DNA of 64,000 bases from Terriglobia bacterium (GTDB lineage Bacteria; Acidobacteriota; Terriglobia; Terriglobales; Acidobacteriaceae), in the NCBI GenBank assembly GCA_020073465.1, contig JAIQFC010000011.1:124001-188000 (forward strand), in the 5' to 3' direction. The translations under genes were made by a program, and so were the position numbers. Positions 1-6,655 of the stretch are shown one piece after another. A model generated the notes under the pieces. That model was not told the origin of the DNA and did no database searches. It saw nothing but the letters and a program-made list of their open reading frames with translations. How positions within the stretch are numbered: the first letter of the stretch is position 1; each line of letters begins with the position of its first letter.

Positions 1-160
1 CTGCTGGGATTTTTGTGGATTCGACCACAGATTCGGGTCGGAAGCCTGCTTCTCGATCTCGGCTAGCTGGGGGCGGAGCTTCGCCGCGTCAAAGATACTC
101 CCGGAGTTCGTGCACCTTCTTGCTTACTTTTTCGTATTCCTGTTCGAGTTCCTGGTTCAT
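1..160 (-). CDS. prfB: Peptide chain release factor 2, 5' part, with programmed +1 frameshift
   Basis: Reading the minus strand from the ATG at 160 gives 24 codons ending ...R-E-Y-L and then an in-frame TGA at 91-89. The context is GGGAG-TAT-CTT-TGA-C, the classic RF2 autoregulatory slippery site: an internal Shine-Dalgarno-like GGGAG just before CTT-TGA-C. Skipping one base continues as L-D-A-A-K-L-R-P-Q-L-A-E-I-E, a normal RF2 helix, open to the window edge. RF2 reads UGA and UAA stops; low RF2 favours the frameshift and so more RF2. The start ATG overlaps the lnt stop (ATGA, 160-157), suggesting translational coupling. Only the first ~53 residues are in the window. Confidence 0.93.
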
Positions 161-1794
161 GACGTGGGTTCAGCCTTCTTGCGGGATGCGAAGCGCGTGA
201 ACAGCGCTCCTGTTGAGATTATCGCACACAGAAATGCGAACCAGTCTCCGTGGCGGGTGTAGAACGTGGTTACGGAGGTGAGGGCATAGGAAGCAACCAG
301 TGCTTTGCGCTCCTTGCGTGGAACCTGATCCGCAATTCTTCCCCAGGGATCAATCGAGGCGGTGACCCCGGTATTGGTCGCGCTCAGCAGCCAGCGGTTA
401 TTCTCGATGGCGCGCATGCGCGTCTGGTTCAAATGCTGTGCGTAGGCCCCGCTGTCACCGTACCAACCGTCGTTCGAAATGTTCACGAAGACCTGCGCGC
501 CCTGCGCGGCAAACTGCCGGACTTCATCCGGGAAGACGGATTCATAGCAGATGAACAGGCCCAGCTTGGTCCCCCCCGCGTCCAGTGGCGCACGCGACTG
601 ACCGCGCTGAAATTCTCCCACCTCCTTGGTCAGCCCTCCGGCAAACGCAAACAAACGTGGGAAAGGCAGATATTCTCCGAAGGGAACAAGATGGACTTTG
701 TCGTAGCGCGTGATCCATTCACCATTTGGATCAATGAGCGCCGCAGAATTGAAAACCTGCGAGCCTTGCCCGTCCGTATGCATCGAAGGCGTGATCCCGA
801 TCGATCCCGTAACTGTCCATTCCCTTGTCCGGCGCGCCATTTCGCTCACCGCATCGCGAAACAAAGGATCATTCGTATAGAACGGCGCCGGCGACTCCGG
901 CCAGACGATCAGGTCGATCTTTGCCGCAGCCGTCTGCCGAGGCACAACGGCTGAGGGATTGAGCGCAGATGATTTCACACTCAGGTCGCTCAGTTCGCGC
1001 AAAGTGCGCTCGAAGTAGTCCTTCGTCCAATCGGCAGACACTGGAACATTCTGCTGCACCAGCAGGGCCGCGTGATCAGCGAAGGCGGCTGGAACCTCGA
1101 TCAAGCGTCCGGCCTGCAGCACCGCGGCCGAGGCCAAGGCCGCCACGAAAAGGGCCCCACGCTTTCTTCGGGGCACAAGAAATGCCGTAGCCAGCGCCAC
1201 ATTCACCAGCAAGATCTCGAACGAAATCCCGTAGACCCCGGTCAACCCCGCGATCCGGCACAACGGGACGTTGTCCACCTGAGCAATTCCCAGCAGGTTC
1301 CACGGAAATCCAGTGATCCGCGTGCGGGCCAGTTCCACCGCGACCCACAGAAAGGGCGCGGCTACCAGAGCGCGCCGGTCATCGCGGCCCGGACCTGCAA
1401 GCACTCCGATGAGCAGGCCGAAAAGGCCGTGATAAAGGCCGAGATAAAGACAGAAAAGAAAAAGTGCAAGCAGTGCGAAGGGGCGGCTCAGCCCGCCAAA
1501 CTGATGCATGGTGTTGTAGATCCAGTAGCACGTGCCCGCGTACCAGATGATTCCACAGATATAAGCCAGCAAGAAGGCTTGCCACGGAGTCGCCGGTTGA
1601 AGTTTGGTGGAGTCCTCAATCTCCAATTCTCCAGCGGGCCGTGCGCGGAGCAGAGCGACGATGAGCGGCGCCAGCGCAACCCACGAAAGCACGTAGAGTC
1701 CGGGGAGGGGGAAGATCAGCACCTGCAGGATGGCGGACAGGCCTGCTAAACACCAGGCAGTGAGATGAATTTGGCGCACGGAAAAGGATAGCAA
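157..1794 (-). CDS. lnt: Apolipoprotein N-acyltransferase
   Basis: A 545-residue inner-membrane enzyme that adds the third acyl chain to lipoproteins before Lol export. The N-terminal half holds several hydrophobic segments (about 10-50, 74-95, 105-135, 190-225). The C-terminal half is a nitrilase domain with the expected catalytic triad: Glu300 (VWPESPAPF), Lys366 (YDKVHLVPFGEY) and Cys416 (FICYES). The start is a TTG at 1794; a GTG five codons in is an alternative. It lies 16 bp downstream of the P-loop NTPase gene and overlaps prfB by 4 nt. Family assignment is secure; the exact start is not. Confidence 0.95.
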   Translation of the reverse strand: MLSFSVRQIHLTAWCLAGLSAILQVLIFPLPGLYVLSWVALAPLIVALLRARPAGELEIEDSTKLQPATPWQAFLLAYICGIIWYAGTCYWIYNTMHQFGGLSRPFALLALFLFCLYLGLYHGLFGLLIGVLAGPGRDDRRALVAAPFLWVAVELARTRITGFPWNLLGIAQVDNVPLCRIAGLTGVYGISFEILLVNVALATAFLVPRRKRGALFVAALASAAVLQAGRLIEVPAAFADHAALLVQQNVPVSADWTKDYFERTLRELSDLSVKSSALNPSAVVPRQTAAAKIDLIVWPESPAPFYTNDPLFRDAVSEMARRTREWTVTGSIGITPSMHTDGQGSQVFNSAALIDPNGEWITRYDKVHLVPFGEYLPFPRLFAFAGGLTKEVGEFQRGQSRAPLDAGGTKLGLFICYESVFPDEVRQFAAQGAQVFVNISNDGWYGDSGAYAQHLNQTRMRAIENNRWLLSATNTGVTASIDPWGRIADQVPRKERKALVASYALTSVTTFYTRHGDWFAFLCAIISTGALFTRFASRKKAEPTS

Positions 1795-1798
1795 AGGT

Positions 1799-1828
1799 AG
1801 TTCTCAGTTCTCAGCTGTCGGTTCTCAG
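1799..1828. repeat. Heptad intergenic repeat (AGTTCTC type)
   Basis: Imperfect tandem copies of AGTTCTC/GGTTCTC lie between the P-loop NTPase gene and lnt. The left part contains the stop codon (TCA on plus = TGA) and last codons of the upstream gene, so its C-terminal tail is repeat-encoded. The same unit recurs at 12280-12327. Confidence 0.7.
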
Positions 1829-2449
1829 GATGGAGCGGTCTGCGAGTTGTTCTCTCAGGCGGCGACCTACAAACTCCGCAACTTCCGGCGTGACATAGGG
1901 CGGCGGCGCAATCCGGAACACCGGCCTCTCCGCGACCGGCTTTAAAGAAACGTCTCGCCAGGTGATGTCCCCGCCCGACGCGTGGAGAATGACCGCACTC
2001 GCCTGGTCCAGAAACTCCCGTGCCGAGTTCTTGAAGTCCTCAGTCGCCGGATCAAGCACCGTCAGATAAAGATCGGGCCTTAAGAACTTCAACACACTGT
2101 TGGACTCTACAATCACGTTGCGTGAGCCTTCGATCCTGTGTCGCAGAGAGGGTATCGCCTCCGCTAGTCGACCCTGCTCCGTGCGCACCCAGAACGCCCG
2201 CACCGCGCCTGCTACCAGGAATCTTGAAGTGTCGGATTCGCCCGAACGGTCGTGCTCTTCCGAAATCGCCCACGAATGATCTCCCGTCGCACAATCACAA
2301 GCTTCCCCGTCAGCCGAGCAGATACCGTGGCCGTACTGCGTGATCTTCACGGCGGTCCAGTCGAACTCGCGCAGTGCCGAGATCAGGCCGGCCACGACGC
2401 TGGTCTTCCCCACGTTCCGAGAGTGCCCGCCAATGACGACGATTGACAT
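1811..2449 (-). CDS. P-loop NTPase, MobB/dethiobiotin-synthase-like fold, unknown substrate
   Basis: 212 residues. The N-terminus carries a long P-loop of the form GGHSRNVGKTS (residues 7-17) after a hydrophobic strand, as in MobB and dethiobiotin synthetase-like SIMIBI NTPases. A Cys-rich stretch (C44, C50, C52) follows. Near the middle is the strand NVIVESNSVLKFLRPDLYL, resembling the second conserved strand of such enzymes. It lies between lpxD and lnt on the same strand, so a link to envelope biogenesis is possible but only by position. ATG at 2449. The last few residues are encoded by a dispersed repeat. Function unknown. Confidence 0.8.
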   Translation of the reverse strand: MSIVVIGGHSRNVGKTSVVAGLISALREFDWTAVKITQYGHGICSADGEACDCATGDHSWAISEEHDRSGESDTSRFLVAGAVRAFWVRTEQGRLAEAIPSLRHRIEGSRNVIVESNSVLKFLRPDLYLTVLDPATEDFKNSAREFLDQASAVILHASGGDITWRDVSLKPVAERPVFRIAPPPYVTPEVAEFVGRRLREQLADRSILRTDS

Positions 2450-2459
2450 AGTGCGGCCG

Positions 2460-2528
2460 TCGGACCTTAGACCTCAGACCTAAAAACCCAACAGGACCAA
2501 GCCGTTACGGCCGAGGTCCAGGGTCCGA
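2460..2528. repeat. Palindromic spacer repeat between lpxD and the P-loop gene
   Basis: The arm beginning TCGGACCTTAGACCTCAGAC at 2460 and the arm 2509-2528 are imperfect inverted repeats (16 of 20 positions, most mismatches A versus G, which pair as G-U in RNA). The arms are built of a GACCT(C/T)AG-like 8-nt unit that recurs at other spacers. No other element is seen in this 96-bp gap. Confidence 0.7.
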
Positions 2529-2545
2529 CGTCCGAGGTCAGCATT

Positions 2546-3547
2546 TCATCCTTTCTTCCCCAATTTCGCCAGCATTGCCAACTGTTTCAAATACTCCCGC
2601 ACCGGCTGCGCCGGAGTCCCCCAGAACACCACGCCTTTGCCGCGCAATACTTTGTTGGGCAAGACGCCGCCTTGCCCGCCCAGCATCACTCCCTCTTCGA
2701 TACGCGCGTGCTCGCCGATTCCGACCTGACCGCCGAGAACGACATTGTTCTCGATAGTGATGCTGCCGGAAAGCCCGGTCTGGGCTGCGATCACGACGTT
2801 TTCTCCAATGCTACAGTTGTGTCCGATGTGGACTAAGTTGTCGATCTTCGTCCCGCGCCCGATGCGGGTTTCGTCCAGCGCTCCCCGGTCGATGGTCGTG
2901 TTGGCGCCAATCTCTACGTCGTCTTCGATCACCAGACGCCCCACCTGGGGAAATTTCTCATACCGTCCGCTCTTTCGATCACGCACGTAGCCGAACCCGT
3001 CGCTTGCCAGCACCGCTCCGGCGTGCACAATCACGCGGTCACAAAGGGTGGTTCCGGGATAGATGGTCACATGCGGATAAATCTCGCATTCCCTTCCAGT
3101 TTTCACGCCACGCCCAATCGCGCAGCCCGCACCGATCCGAGTGTTCTCACCGATTTCTGCCTGTTCGCCAACAACCGCGCGTTCCTCGACATACACTCCG
3201 GGCGACAAGCGAGCGGAGGCACTTACCACCGCACTGGGGTGCACGCTTCCCTGCCTCAATGCCTCGCTTTCATCTCGCAGAATCCGCGCCGCCCGGGCAA
3301 ACGCCAGCTTGGGATGCTCGCTGATCAGTACTGGCTTGTCCGTCGATGCAGACACCGCAAACTCGCCCGCTATGACCGCTCCGGCCCCCGACTGCAACGC
3401 CGCCGCGAGATACTTGGGATCCTCCACAAACACCAAGTCGTGCCGCGATGCGGACGCAAGACTCGCCACGCCACCAACCTGGATACTCCCATCTCCACGC
3501 AACTGGGCCCCTACAGCCTCCGCGACGTCCTGCAACGAGCGCTTCAT
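2546..3547 (-). CDS. lpxD: UDP-3-O-acylglucosamine N-acyltransferase
   Basis: Third step of lipid A synthesis: transfer of a hydroxyacyl chain from acyl-ACP to UDP-3-O-acylglucosamine, in the cytoplasm. 333 residues from the ATG at 3547, which has GGGAGG 2-3 nt upstream; the frame is open further upstream but that part does not resemble LpxD. An N-terminal uridine-binding domain (about 1-100) is followed by a left-handed beta-helix of hexapeptide repeats (about 105-300). The catalytic-His region is visible as LVHIGHNCSIGENV. The C-terminal helix ends KLGKKG. Heads a minus-strand series with the P-loop gene, lnt and prfB. Confidence 0.97.
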   Translation of the reverse strand: MKRSLQDVAEAVGAQLRGDGSIQVGGVASLASASRHDLVFVEDPKYLAAALQSGAGAVIAGEFAVSASTDKPVLISEHPKLAFARAARILRDESEALRQGSVHPSAVVSASARLSPGVYVEERAVVGEQAEIGENTRIGAGCAIGRGVKTGRECEIYPHVTIYPGTTLCDRVIVHAGAVLASDGFGYVRDRKSGRYEKFPQVGRLVIEDDVEIGANTTIDRGALDETRIGRGTKIDNLVHIGHNCSIGENVVIAAQTGLSGSITIENNVVLGGQVGIGEHARIEEGVMLGGQGGVLPNKVLRGKGVVFWGTPAQPVREYLKQLAMLAKLGKKG

Positions 3548-3682
3548 GCCTCCCACTGTATAGCAGCGGACAGAGCGGACGAAAGTGCGGCGCTGACAGG
3601 CCCGTCGACTCCGCCCAGGACAAGCCTCGTCGCGAACCAGCGAGCACACTGCCTGAGCAAGACGCTGGCTTACAATCCCTTC

Positions 3683-3826
3683 ATGGAGCGAAAGATTTTC
3701 TGGGCGGTGTTCGTCGGCCTCGGGTTGGTGGCCGATTTCCTGCTACCCCTTTGGTGGGGGATCGCCGCGACCATCCCCATCCTGTTCGTAGCCTGGTGGG
3801 TAGCGTATCGCAGCGACTGGTTCTGA
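3683..3826 (+). CDS. Small two-helix membrane protein
   Basis: A 47-residue ORF starting MERKIFWAVFVGLG. It has two hydrophobic helices (about 5-22 and 25-41) and a basic/aromatic end YRSDWF. It starts 135 bp from the divergent lpxD start. No strong Shine-Dalgarno is visible; a TACAAT box lies just upstream, which would make the leader very short. The composition, helix followed by helix with tryptophans at the boundaries, is protein-like. Function unknown. Confidence 0.55.
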   Translation: MERKIFWAVFVGLGLVADFLLPLWWGIAATIPILFVAWWVAYRSDWF

Positions 3827-3850
3827 GACGAATGACTCCTTAACCACCCC

Positions 3851-4318
3851 CTACTTACGCGTCATGGTGAACGTGCCGGAACCGGTGCAGCCTGTATCGC
3901 CCGTGAGCGTCCAGGTACCCGTGATCGTCGACCAGGTGACATTCCCGGACGAGTCGGTCGTTCCCGTTGCCGTGCCGGTCATGGCCAGTGCGCTGTTGCC
4001 CGACTGTACCGTGAACTGAAAGTCTGCGGTAGGAGTCGTGCCGGTTGCGGTCACGTTGAACGTTCCGCTGGCGGTGTTGCCGGAGATCGGAAAGCACGGC
4101 CCCGTCGTCAGGAAACTGAGATAACTCACACTCAGCGACCCGGAACCGCCTACCGAAAACGAAGTAATAAAGTTGAATACACCGACGCCGGCATTAGAAC
4201 CGGCGAGCGCAGACTCCCAGGTCCCGTCTGCCGCTTTCACGGTGGAAGTCGTGCTGCCGCCACAGCCAATCACCGCCAACTCCATGGCCAGAAGCACAAG
4301 AATAGCCAGATTCCGCAT
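3851..4318 (-). CDS. Putative secreted lipoprotein
   Basis: 155 residues from the ATG at 4318, preceded by AAGGA 7 nt upstream. The N-terminus MRNLAILVLLAMELAVIGC is a type II signal peptide with lipobox VIGC, so Cys19 would be lipidated. The mature part is rich in Thr, Ser and Gly with a beta-strand-like pattern and two Cys pairs that could form disulfides (GPCFP; DTGCTG). The ORF is open 29 codons further upstream, but that segment has no signal-like features. No enzyme motif; probably a surface or periplasmic beta-rich protein. Convergent with the small membrane gene at 3683. Confidence 0.75.
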   Translation of the reverse strand: MRNLAILVLLAMELAVIGCGGSTTSTVKAADGTWESALAGSNAGVGVFNFITSFSVGGSGSLSVSYLSFLTTGPCFPISGNTASGTFNVTATGTTPTADFQFTVQSGNSALAMTGTATGTTDSSGNVTWSTITGTWTLTGDTGCTGSGTFTMTRK

Positions 4319-4504
4319 GAATTGTCCTTGACGAAGAGAAATTTGAAGAGTGGTTGGATGCACCCTCGCACCACCTGGGATGCATGCTGCCCAGATTTTC
4401 GACAATCAGAGGTGACTACCCCGGAAAACGAGATTTGAACCGGGGATGATAAACTCCCCTGCTGAGCTTGAGCCGGAATTTCCGGCCACGGAGACGAACC
4501 CTAC

Positions 4505-4948
4505 ATGTACTGGCAGCCGGTCGTACGATGCAAGAACCCAGATTGTCCTGCACCCTCCCAAGCCCGCATTCGGCTTCCCTACCCCGATCCTCCAGCCTCG
4601 ACGGCAGCTCAACCCAGCTGGCCTCCTGACGGATGGCAGTCCAGAATCATCTGCCGCGAGTGCGATCATTGGTACATCTACGAAAAATCTGATGTGCAAT
4701 GGGCGACGGTGACCGTTCCTCTTGCGGAGCAGGGCAATCTGCATTTCTGGTGTGTGGAACTGGAGTGTGGCGAACCCGGATGCCAATCCCGGACCAAGTG
4801 GCACGTGCTCGACAAGACCGACCTGTCCGAGACCGAAATCAACGAGTTTGTGCTACGCGCAGATCCGGTTGTGGTCTGCGAAAACGACCACCCCTTCGCC
4901 GTCTCAGGGCTGAAGTCGCAATTAGCCCAGATGGTGCCTTCGGTCTAG
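4505..4948 (+). CDS. Cys-rich hypothetical protein with possible zinc ribbons
   Basis: 147 residues starting MYWQPVVRCKNPDC. Cysteines come in zinc-binding-like spacings: CKNPDC (C9, C14), CREC (about 51-54), CVELECGEPGC (about 84-94), and a late CENDHPF. There is no signal peptide or membrane helix. The Cys clusters and the mixed charged/aromatic composition argue for a real structured protein. I do not recognise the family. Both spacers around it are repeat-bearing. Confidence 0.6.
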   Translation: MYWQPVVRCKNPDCPAPSQARIRLPYPDPPASTAAQPSWPPDGWQSRIICRECDHWYIYEKSDVQWATVTVPLAEQGNLHFWCVELECGEPGCQSRTKWHVLDKTDLSETEINEFVLRADPVVVCENDHPFAVSGLKSQLAQMVPSV

Positions 4949-4964
4949 CATTGCCCCAATGCTT

Positions 4965-5100
4965 GTCGTCCTGAGCGCAGTGGCTGCTGCGCAAAGCGCA
5001 GCAGCCCAGAAAAGCCGTGAAGCGGCGAAAGAATACAGCCCACGGCGCAAGCCGTGGGTAGGAAGCAGGAATTGAGCAAGCCCTGAGAGGGGCGAAAGAT
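4965..5100. repeat. REP-like cluster with two strong hairpins
   Basis: The convergent spacer holds an 11-bp perfect stem at 4982-5006 (GGCTGCTGCGC, loop AAA). A second, 8-bp perfect stem is at 5039-5058: CCCACGGC, loop GCAA, GCCGTGGG. A GCAA loop is a GNRA tetraloop. The second hairpin closely resembles 52412-52431 (CCCAGGGC, GTAA, GCCCTGGG). Neither is followed by a U-tract, so these look like dispersed REP-type elements rather than ordinary terminators. Confidence 0.7.
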
Positions 5101-5154
5101 CAGGTACACGACAACCAGCCACTCTTCACGCTTCATCTTCAACTCGCCGCGGTC

Positions 5155-5332
5155 TCAAACGCGCCGGGCGCCCTTCACGAAACTGCCGATCAGGAGAACG
5201 ACGGCGAGCCCCAGCAGGAATCCGCTGGCGAAGTGCCAAATAGTTCCCGCCCGGCCACTGGCGCAGCACGAGGCCAACTACCATCGCGCCCATCGCGATC
5301 GGAATTAAAACCCTTGCCTTGTGTCGCATCAT
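5155..5332 (-). pseudogene. Frameshifted small two-helix membrane protein
   Basis: Frame 0 from the ATG at 5332 encodes a basic start and a first helix (VLIPIAMGAMVVGLVL), then RQWPGG. After that the frame becomes an Arg/Pro-rich tail with no resemblance to a membrane protein. The +1 frame from the same point reads WHFASGFLLGLAVVLLIG then SFVKGARR and a TGA at 5157-5155, a typical second helix with a positive end. Joining the frames around 5255-5262 gives a coherent ~57-residue two-helix protein. GGAGGCAGC precedes the start. Either a single-base indel (mutation or assembly error) or a recoding site. Confidence 0.6.
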
Positions 5333-5389
5333 GCTGCCTCCTTTTATCCATGTGACCCGAGGCGGACAATAGCATCCAGTTCACCGGGC

Positions 5390-6049
5390 CTACGCCCCCC
5401 GCTTCGTCTTCAACTCCGCCAGCAGTTGCTCAATCCGGTCTTCTTTCTCGAGCGCGGCTAGGCGATCGTCGATGTTGTCGGCAGCGATTTCCGACTTGGC
5501 CTCGCTGACCGCCTCCGAGTGCGCCACTTTTCGCTTCATGCGATCAAAGGTCGCCGCCTTGGAACTGTCGCCCATCGCGATGCGCGCATCGCTGGCTTTG
5601 GTCACGGCCCGCGCACGGCGCTGCTGCGCGATGAGCACGTCGGCCTTGGCTTCCGCCTCGGTCAGCTTCTGCTCCAGTTGGCGCAGTGCGGACTTCAAGT
5701 TCTCCACCTGCGCCTTCTGGTCGGCCACCTGCTGGGTGAAGCTCTCGCTCAGCTCGCGATAGCTCTCCACGCGCTGCAGGGACGCGCGCGCCAGGTCGTC
5801 TTGTTTCTTGTCGACCGCCAACTCGGCCTTGCGCATCCACTCCGCAACTTTGTCTTCGTTTTCCTTCTGCTTCTTTTCCAGCAGGTGCTGGTCGGCGATG
5901 GCGATCGCCACCTGCGTCTTGACCTGCAGAAGCTGGTTCTGCATGTCGAGAATAACTTGCTTGATCATCTTTTCCGGGTCCTCGGCCTTATCGATCAGGT
6001 CGTTGAGGTTGGCCCGAACCAATGTCGAAACTCGCTCCAGTAATGCCAT
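5390..6049 (-). CDS. pspA: PspA/IM30 family membrane-stress protein
   Basis: 219 residues from the ATG at 6049 (GGAG 7 nt upstream), starting MALLERVSTLVRANLNDLID. This is the amphipathic helix that binds stressed membranes, followed by DKAEDPEKMIKQ and long coiled coils (about 30-180) with many Gln, Lys and Glu. PspA/Vipp1/IM30 proteins are ESCRT-III-like and form rods or rings that stabilise membranes. It is the last gene of the XRE-nfeD-flotillin-small proteins series. The spacer upstream carries a GCTCTTG heptad repeat, so the open frame upstream of 6049 is repeat, not protein. Confidence 0.93.
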   Translation of the reverse strand: MALLERVSTLVRANLNDLIDKAEDPEKMIKQVILDMQNQLLQVKTQVAIAIADQHLLEKKQKENEDKVAEWMRKAELAVDKKQDDLARASLQRVESYRELSESFTQQVADQKAQVENLKSALRQLEQKLTEAEAKADVLIAQQRRARAVTKASDARIAMGDSSKAATFDRMKRKVAHSEAVSEAKSEIAADNIDDRLAALEKEDRIEQLLAELKTKRGA

Positions 6050-6065
6050 GACGGGACTCCTTTCG

Positions 6066-6096
6066 CTTCTCGCTCTTGGCTCTTGGCTCTTAGCTT
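6066..6096. repeat. Heptad repeat in the pspA leader (GCTCTTG type)
   Basis: Three to four copies of GCTCTTG/A, the reverse complement of the (T/C)AAGAGC unit seen at 22110-22140, 51154-51180 and 54939-54974. It lies about 17 nt upstream of the pspA start, between pspA and the preceding small membrane gene. Confidence 0.7.
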
Positions 6097-6142
6097 GAAA
6101 CATCTCCAACTCGTAGTTCACGCCCTTGCCGACGCTCGTCTG

Positions 6143-6337
6143 TCAGTTCTTTTTTGTGGTCGAATTCGGAGTCGGGGAGGAAAAGTATCCGCGCGCAACT
6201 CCGGTGCCGAGCACAATTCCGATGACTGCAATTCCTACCGCCAACGAAGTGCTGAAATGGGCGACGAAAATGCCAATCACCGCGCCGATCGCAGCGACCA
6301 ACGCAATTGCGGCTCCGATCTTCCGGTGGGTTGTCAT
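6143..6337 (-). CDS. Small membrane protein in the PspA/flotillin operon
   Basis: 64 residues: a short basic start MTTHRKIG, then two hydrophobic Gly/Ala-rich helices (about 7-27 and 31-50) with spaced glycines, and a polar C-terminus ending NSTTKKN. The ATG overlaps the stop of the preceding gene by 4 nt (ATGA, 6337-6334). The tight coupling to the neighbouring small membrane gene suggests the two are made together. Partner proteins of PspA are often small membrane proteins, but no homology to PspB or PspC is visible. Confidence 0.75.
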   Translation of the reverse strand: MTTHRKIGAAIALVAAIGAVIGIFVAHFSTSLAVGIAVIGIVLGTGVARGYFSSPTPNSTTKKN

Positions 6338-6546
6338 CCCTGCCTCCTCAATTCATGTGCGCGGTGGATCTCCGCGCATTCCGGACACTCACCCTCCTTG
6401 CGCCGGACTGTGCTGCCGATCGCGATGCCGATGGCGACGCCGATGCCCAGCCAGACTGCGACATTTCCGGCCAGAACTCCGGCAGCGACGCCCAGCGCTG
6501 CTCCCAGCGCGATTCCTAACCCCATTCCTCTCGATTTTCGTGTCAT
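6334..6546 (-). CDS. Small glycine-zipper membrane protein with C-terminal CxxC
   Basis: 70 residues from the ATG at 6546 (GGAG about 8 nt upstream). A central Gly/Ala-rich hydrophobic region (about 7-48) shows GxxxG-type spacing (MGLGIALGAALGVAAG and WLGIGVAIGIAIG). It ends with a cytosolic-looking tail CPECAEIHRAHE, a possible metal or redox site. It overlaps the next gene by 4 nt. The open frame upstream of 6546 is a dispersed repeat (6566-6635), so the later ATG is preferred. Confidence 0.75.
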   Translation of the reverse strand: MTRKSRGMGLGIALGAALGVAAGVLAGNVAVWLGIGVAIGIAIGSTVRRKEGECPECAEIHRAHELRRQG

Positions 6547-6565
6547 AAGTTCCACTCCGATTCTT

Positions 6566-6635
6566 CCGCCTCGCTGCGCTCGGCGGGACAGCCGAGGGCC
6601 TGCCCTGGGCTTGCCGAAGGGCGGCTGTCCCCACA
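6566..6635. repeat. Nested palindromic repeat (TGTGGGGACAGCCG type)
   Basis: On the minus strand the element starts TGTGGGGACAGCCGCCC and contains the inner module CTTCGGCAAGCCCAGGGCAGG. It continues CCCTCGGCTGTCCCG and ends in a GCCGAGC...GCGAGGCGG arm. The same architecture is found in frame inside lpxB at 63709-63781 and, without the inner module, inside the ABC exporter at 59456-59503. Here it lies in the spacer between the flotillin gene and the glycine-zipper gene. Confidence 0.75.
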
Positions 6636-6655
6636 CGAGCTGTCAGACCCCTCGC

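Noticed and set aside
89-91. Nonsense mutation making prfB a pseudogene
   Set aside because: The TGA lies in the conserved CTT-TGA-C frameshift site after GGGAG, and the +1 frame continues as RF2.
4405-4450. tRNA-like T-loop sequence (GGTTCAAATC on the minus strand)
   Set aside because: The flanking bases do not form a 5-bp T-stem or an acceptor stem, and no anticodon arm can be drawn upstream.
4922-5142. Minus-strand ORFs over the 4965-5100 repeat cluster
   Set aside because: They translate repeat hairpins; such peptides recur wherever the repeat does and have no ribosome site.
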